Program-made: the position numbers and the translations under genes
Origin: Blautia faecis
GTDB taxonomy: Bacteria; Bacillota; Clostridia; Lachnospirales; Lachnospiraceae
NCBI RefSeq assembly: GCF_020554845.1
Contig: NZ_JAJCIA010000042.1
Span: forward strand, 1 to 29,807
Length of the DNA stretch: 29,807 nucleotides
Direction: 5' to 3'
The notes under the pieces: generated by a model
Database searches by the model: none
The model's input: the letters and a program-made list of their open reading frames with translations, nothing else
Told to the model about the DNA's origin: nothing
In this document: positions 8,906 to 15,937 of the stretch, piece by piece
How the letters are laid out: every line of letters begins with the position of its first letter
How positions within the stretch are numbered: position 1 is the first letter of the stretch

Positions 8906-9268
8906 CCCGCGTTACCACCTAAATTTACAGAAAGCTCGCACTTTCTGCCTCGATAAGTGACCATACTGAAAAATTCTTCCAGACGATTATCCACACAGAC
9001 AATACTGTCCAAAAATAAATATCTTCGAATACTCTTCAGAATTATCACCCCGGCATGATAACGTATGCCACCCCGTCACAGCCTACTGGATTTCTGCAAG
9101 CGATCACAAGCGCCTGTCCGCTGCTGTCTCTACCGCTTCAAAACCGTTCGGTGCAAAGCTCCGGGATGTATTCACAATGGATCTCTGCACGCGCCTCTCA
9201 CCATCCGGCAGCTCTCTGTGTGCTCTTTCCAAAGCTACTTGTTCCCTTCAAAGCCTTTCTCATTTAAT
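8865..9268 (-). ncRNA. T-box riboswitch, tyrosine-specific
   Basis: This leader RNA binds uncharged tRNA(Tyr) and then allows read-through into tyrS. On the minus strand, the 14-nt T-box (AGGTGGTAACGCGGGA, 8905-8920) overlaps the terminator at 8865-8905. The stem I region is upstream at about 9110-9240. The likely specifier is UAC (9168-9170) in the context GTGAATACATCC, which matches tyrosine and the downstream gene. The boundaries are approximate: 5' from the predicted start near 9268, 3' at the end of the terminator. The RNA is longer than average for this class, with a large region between stem I and the antiterminator. Confidence 0.93.
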
Positions 9269-9275
9269 ACTTGCA

Positions 9276-9304
9276 AGTATACAAAGGCTGTCTGTTTTTG
9301 TCAA
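9276..9304 (-). promoter_or_regulatory. tyrS promoter
   Basis: On the minus strand, consensus TTGACA (9299-9304) and TATACT (9276-9281) are spaced by 17 bp. It drives the T-box leader. Confidence 0.88.
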
Positions 9305-9389
9305 GGATTTTAGCTTTGTATTTTAGCAACTCACCGCAGTAAAGTTTGCTATTATCATTTATACTGTTTCTACATCTGTATAGCTACCT

Positions 9390-10763
9390 TTATACCCAGT
9401 CCACAAAAAATGTATGATCCTTGTATGTCTCATATACAACCTTTTTAAAATTCAATGGCTGTTTCCAGAATGCAGAAGTCATCATAAAATACTTATAATT
9501 AAAATCTTTGGCCTTGATTCCGCTTACTGTACGCGGTGTACCATTCAGCACATAAGCATTAAAACTGTCAAGTGCCTGCTGGGCAGCTTCATAAGCGCTT
9601 GCACGGTCAATAAACTGACCATTCAGACGTTTCAGCAGCTGGTTGTTTGTCACGACTGAATACTGGGGGAAGGTAGTTCCCTGGTAAAGCACATAACGGA
9701 CACTGGACGGAAACTCCTTGTCCAGAGTTCTGTTCAAAAGGCAGAGAGCAACTGCCTTCATACCTGCAATTCCCTGGTCTCCTGCCTCAGCCTCGCAGAC
9801 AGCTGCCAGAATATCAAGATCAGACTTGGTTCCATCTGCAACTCCCGGATGACTCTTAAGCTCCTTCATAATAGTAAAATTGCGGCCACGTTTCTCATCA
9901 TACCAGGTAAAGGTAATACTGCTGTCATTGTCATCCTTTCCTGAATCCTGTTTCTCGGAAGCAACACCATTGGAATCAAACGCGTATGTCTTTCCTCCAA
10001 TGGAAGCTGTAGTGTTTACGTACATCACGCCTGTTGTTCCAAAATAATAGCTGTTTCCATCCAGACTCAGCCAGCCGGTCTGCGCTTTGCCATCTGTGGT
10101 ACTAAAATAATACCGCTTGCTTCCAACCTTGCCAAAGCCTTTCTGATAACGGACTCCGCTGGTCTTGGAAAAATAATAGATATTTCCATCTACAGTCTTA
10201 AGTCCGGTATACATAATACCTGTGCTGGTATTAAAATAGCGGGTATATCCCTTAGAATCCGTGAACCAGCCGGTAAGCATCTGACCATTGCTCTTGAAAT
10301 AACGTTTCTCTTTCTTAGCTGTGGTCTGCCAGCCCTTTACCATAGCGCCGGTTCCGCTGGTAAAATAATATTTCTTACCCTTTAAGGTCAGCCAGCCGCG
10401 GACAAGCTTACCATTGGAAGGTCTGAAATAACGGGTTACGGTTCCGCTCTTCAGAAAACCGGTGGCCATCACACCTTTTCCCTTGGTAAAATACCGGATG
10501 TTTCTGCCCTTACTGTCTTTTTGCCAGCCTTTTAACTGTACGCCTGTTTTTTTATTAAAATAGTATTTCTTGCCTTTCAGAGTCAGCCAGCCTTTCTGCT
10601 TGGCTCCGCTGGCTGTTATGTAGTAGGTCTTGCCGTTTATAGTCTTAAATCCGGCTTTCGCAGCCTGAACATCCCTTGTCATCAGAAAAACCGTACATAA
10701 TGTGGCAATCACAAGCAGCACCAGAGCCAGACTTTGCTTTCTGTTTCTCTCTTCTTTTATCAT
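9390..10763 (-). CDS. Cell wall hydrolase, SleB-like, with wall-binding repeats
   Basis: This 457-aa exported protein has three parts. An N-terminal hydrophobic segment (11-30, SLALVLLVIATLCTVFLMTR), followed by VQAAKA, is a signal peptide or anchor. About eleven choline/glucan-binding-type repeats (38-270) follow the pattern GW-x(7-9)-YYF-x(4-6)-G. The catalytic domain (about 315-457) has DILAAVCEAEAG then GMKAVALCLLNR, matching the Hydrolase_2 (SleB/CwlJ) family; E326 aligns with the catalytic glutamate of the SleB GEARGE motif. The enzyme probably cleaves peptidoglycan glycan strands as a lytic transglycosylase. Repeat-driven wall attachment suggests action on the cell's own vegetative wall or spore cortex, but which one is not shown. 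The start is favoured because the next codons encode a charged n-region (IKEERNRK). It is transcribed away from the high-cysteine gene. Confidence 0.85.
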   Translation of the reverse strand: MIKEERNRKQSLALVLLVIATLCTVFLMTRDVQAAKAGFKTINGKTYYITASGAKQKGWLTLKGKKYYFNKKTGVQLKGWQKDSKGRNIRYFTKGKGVMATGFLKSGTVTRYFRPSNGKLVRGWLTLKGKKYYFTSGTGAMVKGWQTTAKKEKRYFKSNGQMLTGWFTDSKGYTRYFNTSTGIMYTGLKTVDGNIYYFSKTSGVRYQKGFGKVGSKRYYFSTTDGKAQTGWLSLDGNSYYFGTTGVMYVNTTASIGGKTYAFDSNGVASEKQDSGKDDNDSSITFTWYDEKRGRNFTIMKELKSHPGVADGTKSDLDILAAVCEAEAGDQGIAGMKAVALCLLNRTLDKEFPSSVRYVLYQGTTFPQYSVVTNNQLLKRLNGQFIDRASAYEAAQQALDSFNAYVLNGTPRTVSGIKAKDFNYKYFMMTSAFWKQPLNFKKVVYETYKDHTFFVDWV

Positions 10764-10826
10764 AGCATTTTCCTCTCTTTGACCTGACTAATTCCGAAGC
10801 TTTCCCACCTCTGCTTTTCACAAACA

Positions 10827-10933
10827 GTTACTGTTTACTCCGTGACCAGTAACACGCTTCGCGATGCACAGAAATCATGCATTCGCATGATTTCGCGCTG
10901 AGATTCTCGGGTTTTCTGTGAACTTTGTTCACA
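10827..10933. repeat. Palindrome array (GTTACTG family plus two stems)
   Basis: Three palindromes lie in sequence: GTTACTG...CAGTAAC at 10827-10853; a perfect 10-bp stem GAAATCATGC/GCATGATTTC at 10871-10894 with a 4-nt loop; and TGTGAAC/GTTCACA at 10917-10933 with a 3-nt loop. All fall in the putative leader of the SleB-like gene. Confidence 0.65.
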
Positions 10934-11099
10934 AAAAACAGCGTTTGCTTCGCAGACTTAATTCTTAACAAATCAATCCTTGTTTTATATATTTTATGTC
11001 GAATTCTTTTCAAAGATTACAGAAATATTACGTTTCAGTTTATTATAGCCAAATTTCTCTTTTCTGTCAACTGCTTTGTCACACACCCCCTGTCCCCTC

Positions 11100-11109
11100 C
11101 ATATGATGA
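11100..11109 (+). promoter_or_regulatory. Possible sporulation-type -10 box
   Basis: CATATGATGA, about 30 nt before the high-cysteine start codon, resembles the CATA-type -10 of the mother-cell sigma factors E/K. The upstream ACA at about 14 bp spacing fits only loosely. There is no good sigma-A promoter here. This is a weak call. Confidence 0.25.
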
Positions 11110-11137
11110 ACTGTAAACATTTTCTGGAGGTAACAGC

Positions 11138-11428
11138 ATGAGTGATTTAGCTGCTACAAACTGTGGCTGCGGCGAGGAAAGATCCGGTTGCGGATGTGGT
11201 AACTGCGGTTGTAATAATGGCTGCGGATGTGACAATGGATGTGGGCTTTCCTTTGGGAACGGCTCCTGTGGATGCAATATTCTCTGGATCATCATTCTTC
11301 TTTGCGCATGCGGCGGCAACGGTATTGGCTGCAACAACAGCTGTGGCAACGGAAATGGTGACTGCTGCTGGATCATTATCATCCTTCTGCTTCTCTGCGG
11401 TGGATGGGGGAATGGCTGCGGCTGCTGA
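11138..11428 (+). CDS. High-cysteine small protein (chorion class HCB-13-like)
   Basis: This 96-aa protein contains 20 cysteines, mostly in CGC, GC and NGC units, with glycine and asparagine. It alternates Cys/Gly blocks (9-35, 44-46, 56-69, 87-96) with two short hydrophobic stretches: NILWIIILL at 47-55 and CWIIIILLLL at 77-86. Clostridial relatives are often named 'chorion class high-cysteine HCB protein 13' in databases (from memory, not searched). The two segments are too short for ordinary transmembrane helices but could insert in a membrane or stack in an amyloid-like or spore-coat-like assembly. Function is unknown; disulfide cross-linking or metal binding are guesses. A strong GGAGG (11126-11130) sets the start. 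A terminator follows at 11484-11517. Confidence 0.82.
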   Translation: MSDLAATNCGCGEERSGCGCGNCGCNNGCGCDNGCGLSFGNGSCGCNILWIIILLCACGGNGIGCNNSCGNGNGDCCWIIIILLLLCGGWGNGCGC

Positions 11429-11483
11429 TCTGAGTTTCCCACATATGAAAAAGGGCTGTCTTCTCAGTCCTTTTCAAAAAAAT

Positions 11484-11517
11484 CGGGACAGCGGGAATTT
11501 TCCCCTGTCCCCTTTTT
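11484..11517. terminator. Bidirectional terminator
   Basis: A GGGGACAG...CTGTCCC-type stem around a CGGGAATTTTCCC loop region is flanked by CTTTTT on the plus side and by a T-run (GATTTTTTT) on the minus side. It can end transcription of both the high-cysteine gene (plus) and the small gene at 11603-11761 (minus). Confidence 0.82.
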
Positions 11518-11602
11518 CAGGCATATTCTAAAAGCATTCTTACGTTTCCTTGTTTCTTTTTCAACCACGCTCTGGGTAGAAACTCTCTCCTGCAAATTGT
11601 CT

Positions 11603-11761
11603 TTAATCCCCGGTATGGTTTGCGGACTGCCTTCTTTCTTCTGACTGCTCCACACACCTGCCATTTCCTTCCTGTTTTCCTTGCTTCTTTCGCACACATT
11701 CCAGATCCAGCTCGTATATGGCATTTCCATCTATAATAAGCTTTTCATTTTCTCTTCTCAT
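11603..11761 (-). CDS. Small protein of unknown function, 52 aa, possibly frameshifted
   Basis: The start is well supported: AGGAGG lies 7 nt before the ATG at 11761. The protein begins MRRENEKLIIDGNAIYELDL (first 20 residues), then has a basic, Gln/Glu-rich tail ending NHTGD. I do not recognise a domain. The first 25 residues look more protein-like than the tail. In the -1 frame the DNA stays open to 11517 and encodes a basic segment ending GNVRMLLEYA, which stops right at the terminator. The ORF may therefore be a frameshifted version of a longer gene of about 80 aa. It faces the high-cysteine gene across the terminator. Confidence 0.55.
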   Translation of the reverse strand: MRRENEKLIIDGNAIYELDLECVRKKQGKQEGNGRCVEQSEERRQSANHTGD

Positions 11762-11826
11762 AACTTTCCCTCCTGACTTTGCGGGAAATTCATACATCCC
11801 CCTGCTATAGAATATGTTACAGATGT

Positions 11827-11903
11827 CAGAGCGTGTTTGAAAAATGCTTTCTGCAGAATGTGCGTCACAATTTGCAGAAGATTTCACCGTTTTCAAACCG
11901 TCG
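11827..11903. repeat. MITE-like palindromic repeat, copy 2
   Basis: It starts CAGAGCGTGTTTGAAAAATG and ends with a degenerate inverse (TTTCAAACCGTC). It shares a 17-nt identical left end and an identical CAATTTGCAGAA segment at the same spacing with copy 1 at 2538-2613. It sits between the divergent small genes at 11603-11761 and 11948-12313. Confidence 0.65.
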
Positions 11904-11947
11904 TCATATTTTAATAACAACAACATAGATATAGAAAAGGGATTTTT

Positions 11948-12313
11948 ATGGATCAGGAATATATTGCCCAGACAGCTCTGGATCAGATGGTGGGAACTGA
12001 CCAGGGACAGCTGTTAAAAGCTCTCATCCCCTATTTTCCACCCAGGCAGCAACAGTTTCTGTCCGTTTTTGCAAAAGCCAGGGAACTTTCCAATACAGTC
12101 GCTCTTTTTACAAAGCCGTCAGAAGCCATGCAGATACAGGCTGCAGCAGCCCCTGCCCAGCCTCTTGAAGTCATAAACGACCTGCGCCGCTACTGTTTTG
12201 GAGATATACGAAAGACTCTGGATCAGATCACCAATATGATGACCATGGCAGAAATGCTGAGGATGATGAATGAACCATCTCCAGAAGATAATTGCGAAGA
12301 AGAACGACAGTAA
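11948..12313 (+). CDS. Hypothetical protein, 121 aa, helical
   Basis: I do not recognise a named family. The protein is predicted soluble and mostly helical, with no signal peptide or transmembrane segment. Landmarks are DQMVGTDQGQLLKALIPYF (12-30), PPRQQQFLSVFAKARELSN (31-49), an Ala/Pro linker (65-72), and a Met-rich stretch MTMAEMLRMM (97-106) before an acidic tail. The RBS is weak (AAAAGGGA). The gene lies 75 nt before a second small gene of similar style on the same strand, and the two are probably co-transcribed. Pairs like this occur in Lachnospiraceae (recollection, not verified). Confidence 0.7.
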   Translation: MDQEYIAQTALDQMVGTDQGQLLKALIPYFPPRQQQFLSVFAKARELSNTVALFTKPSEAMQIQAAAAPAQPLEVINDLRRYCFGDIRKTLDQITNMMTMAEMLRMMNEPSPEDNCEEERQ

Positions 12314-12332
12314 AAACAGAAAAATTTCATTC

Positions 12333-12374
12333 AAAACGGACATGTCGCCAATTGGCAGCATTACTATATAAGAA
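12333..12374 (+). repeat. 42-bp motif, copy B
   Basis: It begins AAAACGGACATGTCGCC, then AATT, GGC, and ends ATATAAGAA. It aligns without gaps to 4199-4240 and 22186-22227. Its 3' end sits just before the RBS of the gene at 12389, and it includes a short GCC/GGC stem. Family membership is tentative. Confidence 0.4.
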
Positions 12375-12388
12375 AGGAATGATTCCAT

Positions 12389-12661
12389 ATGGATGACAAC
12401 TGGCAGGATAATCCAAAGCTTGCAGGTATCGACAAAAACAAGCTTGACATGCTCCAGCAGATGGCCCGGCAAGGAGCCGGAAAATCTCCCTCTGATCTGC
12501 TGCCATTTATTATGAATGCAGCTTCCCAGGGGAGAAATGCCGGTCTGAACTTTAACAGTAATGAAATCAATACCATCATTGAGGTTTTGAAAATGGGAAA
12601 AAGCCCCCGGGAACGTGCAAAGCTTGATAAAGTGGTAAACCTGATGAAGATGATAAAGTAA
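12389..12661 (+). CDS. Hypothetical protein, 90 aa, helical
   Basis: This is a soluble small protein with no recognised domain. It contains NKLDMLQQMARQGAGKSP (17-34), then DLLPFIMNAASQGRNAGLNF, and ends in a basic helix (EVLKMGKSPRERAKLDKVVNLMKMIK). GKSPSDLLPF and GKSPRERAKL may be two versions of one repeated motif. AAGGA precedes the ATG. It is probably in an operon with the 121-aa gene upstream, and the two have similar length and composition. It converges on cinA with a gap of 24 bp and no clear terminator between. Confidence 0.72.
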   Translation: MDDNWQDNPKLAGIDKNKLDMLQQMARQGAGKSPSDLLPFIMNAASQGRNAGLNFNSNEINTIIEVLKMGKSPRERAKLDKVVNLMKMIK

Positions 12662-12685
12662 AGCATTTTCTGCGCTTAAGAAAAC

Positions 12686-13948
12686 TTACTCCTCAACTTC
12701 TCCCATCATGCACTCGCGAAGCAGCACCAGTGCACTGGCAACAGCCTGCTGACGGATCTTGGTTCTGTTTCCGGTAAAATGATATTCCCGGGTAATCGTA
12801 TGTCCATTGCAGCAGCAACCCATAAACACGGTTCCAACAGGAGTCTCACTGGTTCCGCCATCCGGGCCTGCAAGGCCGGTAACAGAAAGACAGATATCAG
12901 CTCCTGAAGCTGCGCAGCCGCCCTTTGCCATCTGTCTGGCACATTTTGCAGAAACAGCTCCTACTGTTTTCAACGTGGATTTCTTCACCCCAAGGCATTC
13001 TCTCTTGGCACGGTTGCTGTAAGTAACAAATCCATGGGTAAACACCTGGGAAGCACCTGGAACATTTACAATGCGGGCAGCAATGGCACCACCTGTACAG
13101 GATTCTGCAAGAGACAGAGTTAATTTTTTCTCCTTCAGCAGATCCACAACAGATTCTTCCAGCGTTTTGTCCGCATCCAGGGCAAATACATTTTTGCCGA
13201 ATCGCTTTTGAAGTTCCTTTACTACAGGTTTGATCAGCTTCTTGCAGGATTTCTCATCCTCACCCTTGGCTGTAATACGGAGATGAACCTCTCCTGTCTT
13301 TGCATATGGGGCAAGAGTTGGATTTGTCTGGGCCTCGATCATATCCTGGATATCGGCAGCCACCTGGCTCTCACCGATTCCACAGATCTTCACAACCTGG
13401 GAGCAGATGATCTCCGGCTGTTTCTTGCGAAGATATGAGAAAACAGACTCCTCAAACATAGGGATCAGCTCGTTAGGCGGTCCCGGAAGAAGAATGGCAG
13501 TCTTGCCATTTTTCTCAAGGATCAGACCAGGTGCTGTACCGTTGTGGTTATCAAGCACAATAGCGCCTTCCGGAACCTGCGCCTGCTTATAATTATTGGA
13601 GGTCACACGTCTGTCCGGATGATTCTTCTTATATTCCTTCATATAACGCTCAATACGCTTACGGGAATGAGGATCTTCAGAAAGAGGAAGTCCCATTACC
13701 TCAGCACATACTTCCTTAGTCAGATCATCCTCAGTTGGTCCGAGACCTCCTGAAAGAATTACCACGTCAGATCTGTCAAGGGCAGATGCAATCACAGCTT
13801 TCATTCGGTCGCGATTATCTCCCACAACAGACTCATAGTAAACAGAAAGTCCCAGCTGGGCACATTTCTCAGAAAGATATGCGCTGTTGGTGTTTACAAT
13901 ATTTCCCAACAAAATCTCAGTTCCTACAGCTACAAGTTCTGCAATCAT
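12686..13948 (-). CDS. cinA: CinA: nicotinamide-nucleotide amidase / MoCF-domain protein
   Basis: This 420-aa two-domain protein is classically linked to competence and also acts in pyridine nucleotide salvage by deamidating NMN. The N-terminal MoCF-like domain starts MIAELVAVGTEILLGNIVNT and contains GGLGPTEDDLTKE and LLPGPPNEL. The C-terminal amidase domain contains LSLAESCTGGAIAARIV and VFTHGFVTYSNRAK, then GLAGPDGGTSETPVGTVF. I start at the ATG at 13948 (AGAGG upstream), not at 13972, because the extra residues (MLWKRGIY) precede the family start. It is the last gene of the yicC-remA-gmk-rpoZ-rimO-pgsA-cinA run and lies 127 nt after pgsA, with a hairpin between. Confidence 0.95.
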   Translation of the reverse strand: MIAELVAVGTEILLGNIVNTNSAYLSEKCAQLGLSVYYESVVGDNRDRMKAVIASALDRSDVVILSGGLGPTEDDLTKEVCAEVMGLPLSEDPHSRKRIERYMKEYKKNHPDRRVTSNNYKQAQVPEGAIVLDNHNGTAPGLILEKNGKTAILLPGPPNELIPMFEESVFSYLRKKQPEIICSQVVKICGIGESQVAADIQDMIEAQTNPTLAPYAKTGEVHLRITAKGEDEKSCKKLIKPVVKELQKRFGKNVFALDADKTLEESVVDLLKEKKLTLSLAESCTGGAIAARIVNVPGASQVFTHGFVTYSNRAKRECLGVKKSTLKTVGAVSAKCARQMAKGGCAASGADICLSVTGLAGPDGGTSETPVGTVFMGCCCNGHTITREYHFTGNRTKIRQQAVASALVLLRECMMGEVEE

Positions 13949-13966
13949 ATATATACCTCTTTTCCA

Positions 13967-14018
13967 GAGCATGTTTGAAATCAGCCAAGATCTCTGCTCA
14001 CAAAGATGCTGGCTGATT
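13967..14018. repeat. Partial MITE end plus hairpin between pgsA and cinA
   Basis: CAGAGCATGTTTGAAATCAGCC resembles the left end of the 76-bp repeat family. It runs into an inverted repeat (ATCAGCCAAGATCT / AGATGCTGGCTGAT, with one small mismatch cluster). It lies just before the cinA RBS and may attenuate read-through from pgsA into cinA (inference). Confidence 0.45.
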
Positions 14019-14075
14019 TACATTCAGATATTCTCACTCTCTGCACGCAAAAACGTTTCGCGGGCAGCAGCTATT

Positions 14076-14615
14076 TTATTCCTGCATGGAAATTACATTC
14101 TTATTCTGCACAATATAAGTGATCAGAGAGATCACCGTCAGAGCAAGTGATGCCCATACAAAAACCTGTGTCAGTATTTCAAAAGCTCCCCCAAAGTTCA
14201 GGATCAGAAGAATGATCATGACCATCTGGGATGCAGTTTTAAATTTGCCCCAGTAGTTTGCAGCGATGACAACGCCGTTCTCGGCAGCAATCAGTCTGAA
14301 GCCACTGATAATAAATTCTCTTGCAATGATAATGATCACGAACCATGCCGGCAGGCGGTCAAGCTCGATCATGCAGATCAGTGCAGAACAAACAAGAAGC
14401 TTGTCAGCAAGAGGATCCATGAATTTACCAAAATTGGTAACCAGATTATTCTTGCGGGCAAGATGACCGTCAAACCAGTCCGTAATACTTGCCACTACAA
14501 AAATAGCAAGGCAGATATAGCGGTTGGCATCTCCGCCCCAGCCAGTCAGAATAAATAATACAAAAAACGGTACCAGGATCATTCTGGCAATAGTCAGTTT
14601 ATTCGGTGTATTCAT
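14076..14615 (-). CDS. pgsA: CDP-diacylglycerol--glycerol-3-P phosphatidyltransferase
   Basis: This 179-aa integral membrane enzyme makes phosphatidylglycerol phosphate, the first committed step to phosphatidylglycerol and cardiolipin. The CDP-alcohol phosphotransferase signature is complete: D46-WF-D49-G50-xx-A53-R54-x8-G63-xxx-D67-xxx-D71. Four to five hydrophobic segments surround it. The start (MNTPNKLTIARM) overlaps the rimO 3' end by 17 bp, with AGGAG 8 nt upstream, so the two are translationally coupled. The product feeds Cls, encoded at 2611-4161. Confidence 0.95.
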   Translation of the reverse strand: MNTPNKLTIARMILVPFFVLFILTGWGGDANRYICLAIFVVASITDWFDGHLARKNNLVTNFGKFMDPLADKLLVCSALICMIELDRLPAWFVIIIIAREFIISGFRLIAAENGVVIAANYWGKFKTASQMVMIILLILNFGGAFEILTQVFVWASLALTVISLITYIVQNKNVISMQE

Positions 14616-15936
14616 CTTCCAGCTCTCCTATCAAATCATACTCCAGAGCTCCGGTAACCCGGACTCTCGCAAAATCTCCTGTCATGAGAAGTTCGCCAGT
14701 CTGTACAAAAATATATCCATCGACCTTCGGCGCATCTCCGTAAGTACGTCCAATGTACGCACTCTCTCCAGATACTTTGCCCTCGATCATAACAGTCAGC
14801 ACCTGACCAACGCGGCTCTCACCCTTTTCAAGAGAAATTTCCTGCTGAAGTTCCATGATCTCATCGCGTCTGGCTTCCTTGACCTCCTCCGGAATCTGAT
14901 CTTCCATAGTGGCTGCCGGGGTATCCTCCTCAGCAGAATATGGGAAAACACCAAGGCGGTCAAACTCGATCTCATCCACAAACTCCATCAGTTCTTCGTG
15001 GTCTTCTTGTGTCTCTCCAGGAAAACCACTGATCAGGGTTGTACGAAGGAAAATATCCGGGATCTCCCGGCGCAGCCTGCCAATAATATCCACCAGCTCC
15101 TGCTTGGTGGTACGGCGGCCCATGCGTTTCAGCACACGGTCACTTGCATGCTGGATCGGAAGATCCAGATAATGACAGATCTTCTTCTCTTCCTTCATAG
15201 TCTGAATCAGCTCATCATAAATCTCTTCCGGGTAACAATACAAAATACGGATCCAGCGGATTCCCTTTATTTTGCAAAGCTCCTTTAAAAGGACATGAAG
15301 AGATTTCTTTCCATAGATGTCCTTACCATATACAGTAGTCTCCTGGGCAACCAGAATCAGCTCTTTCACCCCTTTTTCAGCAAGAGACCGGGCTTCTTTT
15401 ACGAGTTGCTCCATAGGCACGCTTCTGTAGCCGCCCCGGAGTCTTGGGATAATACAGTAGGTACAATGCTTGTCACAGCCTTCTGCAATTTTCAGATATG
15501 CAAAATGTCCACCTGTGGTCAACATACGCTTACCGGAAATATCCGGAAGAAAATCAATGCTCTTGTACTCTTCAAAGTGTCTGCCTGCCTGGGCTTCCTT
15601 TACAGCCTTGCTGATATCGCCGTAAGAGGTTGTACCAAGAATAGCATCCACTTCAGGTATTTCCTCTGAAATTTCTTTCTTGTAACGCTGTGCCATGCAG
15701 CCGGTAACGATCAGCACCTTGCAGGTACCTGCCTTTTTCTTCTCTGCCATTTCAAGAATGGTATTTACACTTTCTTCTTTGGCATCACCGATAAAACAGC
15801 AGGTATTGACAATAATGACCTCTGCTTCGTCCTCATCATCAACGATCTCATGTCCGTCTGCAGCAAGCATTCCAAGCATTTCCTCAGAATCTACCAGATT
15901 CTTATCACATCCAAGGGAAATGAACAGTAATTTCAT
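14599..15936 (-). CDS. rimO: Ribosomal protein uS12 methylthiotransferase RimO
   Basis: This 445-aa radical SAM enzyme adds a methylthio group to the conserved aspartate of ribosomal protein uS12. An N-terminal UPF0004 domain has three cluster cysteines (C10, C46, C80). The radical SAM motif CxxxCxxC is C154/C158/C161 in AEGCDKHCTYC. A C-terminal TRAM domain covers about 375-440. MKLLFISLGCDKNLVDSE is typical of RimO rather than MiaB. The ATG at 15936 has GAGGAG upstream and starts 1 nt after the rpoZ stop; the longer in-frame start at 15999 would lie inside rpoZ. Confidence 0.95.
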   Translation of the reverse strand: MKLLFISLGCDKNLVDSEEMLGMLAADGHEIVDDEDEAEVIIVNTCCFIGDAKEESVNTILEMAEKKKAGTCKVLIVTGCMAQRYKKEISEEIPEVDAILGTTSYGDISKAVKEAQAGRHFEEYKSIDFLPDISGKRMLTTGGHFAYLKIAEGCDKHCTYCIIPRLRGGYRSVPMEQLVKEARSLAEKGVKELILVAQETTVYGKDIYGKKSLHVLLKELCKIKGIRWIRILYCYPEEIYDELIQTMKEEKKICHYLDLPIQHASDRVLKRMGRRTTKQELVDIIGRLRREIPDIFLRTTLISGFPGETQEDHEELMEFVDEIEFDRLGVFPYSAEEDTPAATMEDQIPEEVKEARRDEIMELQQEISLEKGESRVGQVLTVMIEGKVSGESAYIGRTYGDAPKVDGYIFVQTGELLMTGDFARVRVTGALEYDLIGELEDEYTE

Positions 15937-15937
15937 A

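Larger units (their letters stand above)
10764..11137. other. Divergent intergenic region with nested palindromes
   Basis: This 374-bp region separates the SleB-like gene (minus) from the high-cysteine gene (plus). It holds three stem-loops between 10827 and 10933. A weak minus-strand promoter is possible (TTGAAA followed 16 bp later by TATATA, about 10985-11012), which would give a long structured leader. No credible ORF is present. Confidence 0.6.

Noticed and set aside
10827..10933. CRISPR-like array
   Set aside because: The stems differ from one another and there are no equal repeats with unique spacers; no cas gene is present.
11464..11730. 88-codon minus-strand ORF
   Set aside because: It has no RBS, runs through the terminator at 11484-11517, and lies in a third frame over the better supported small gene.
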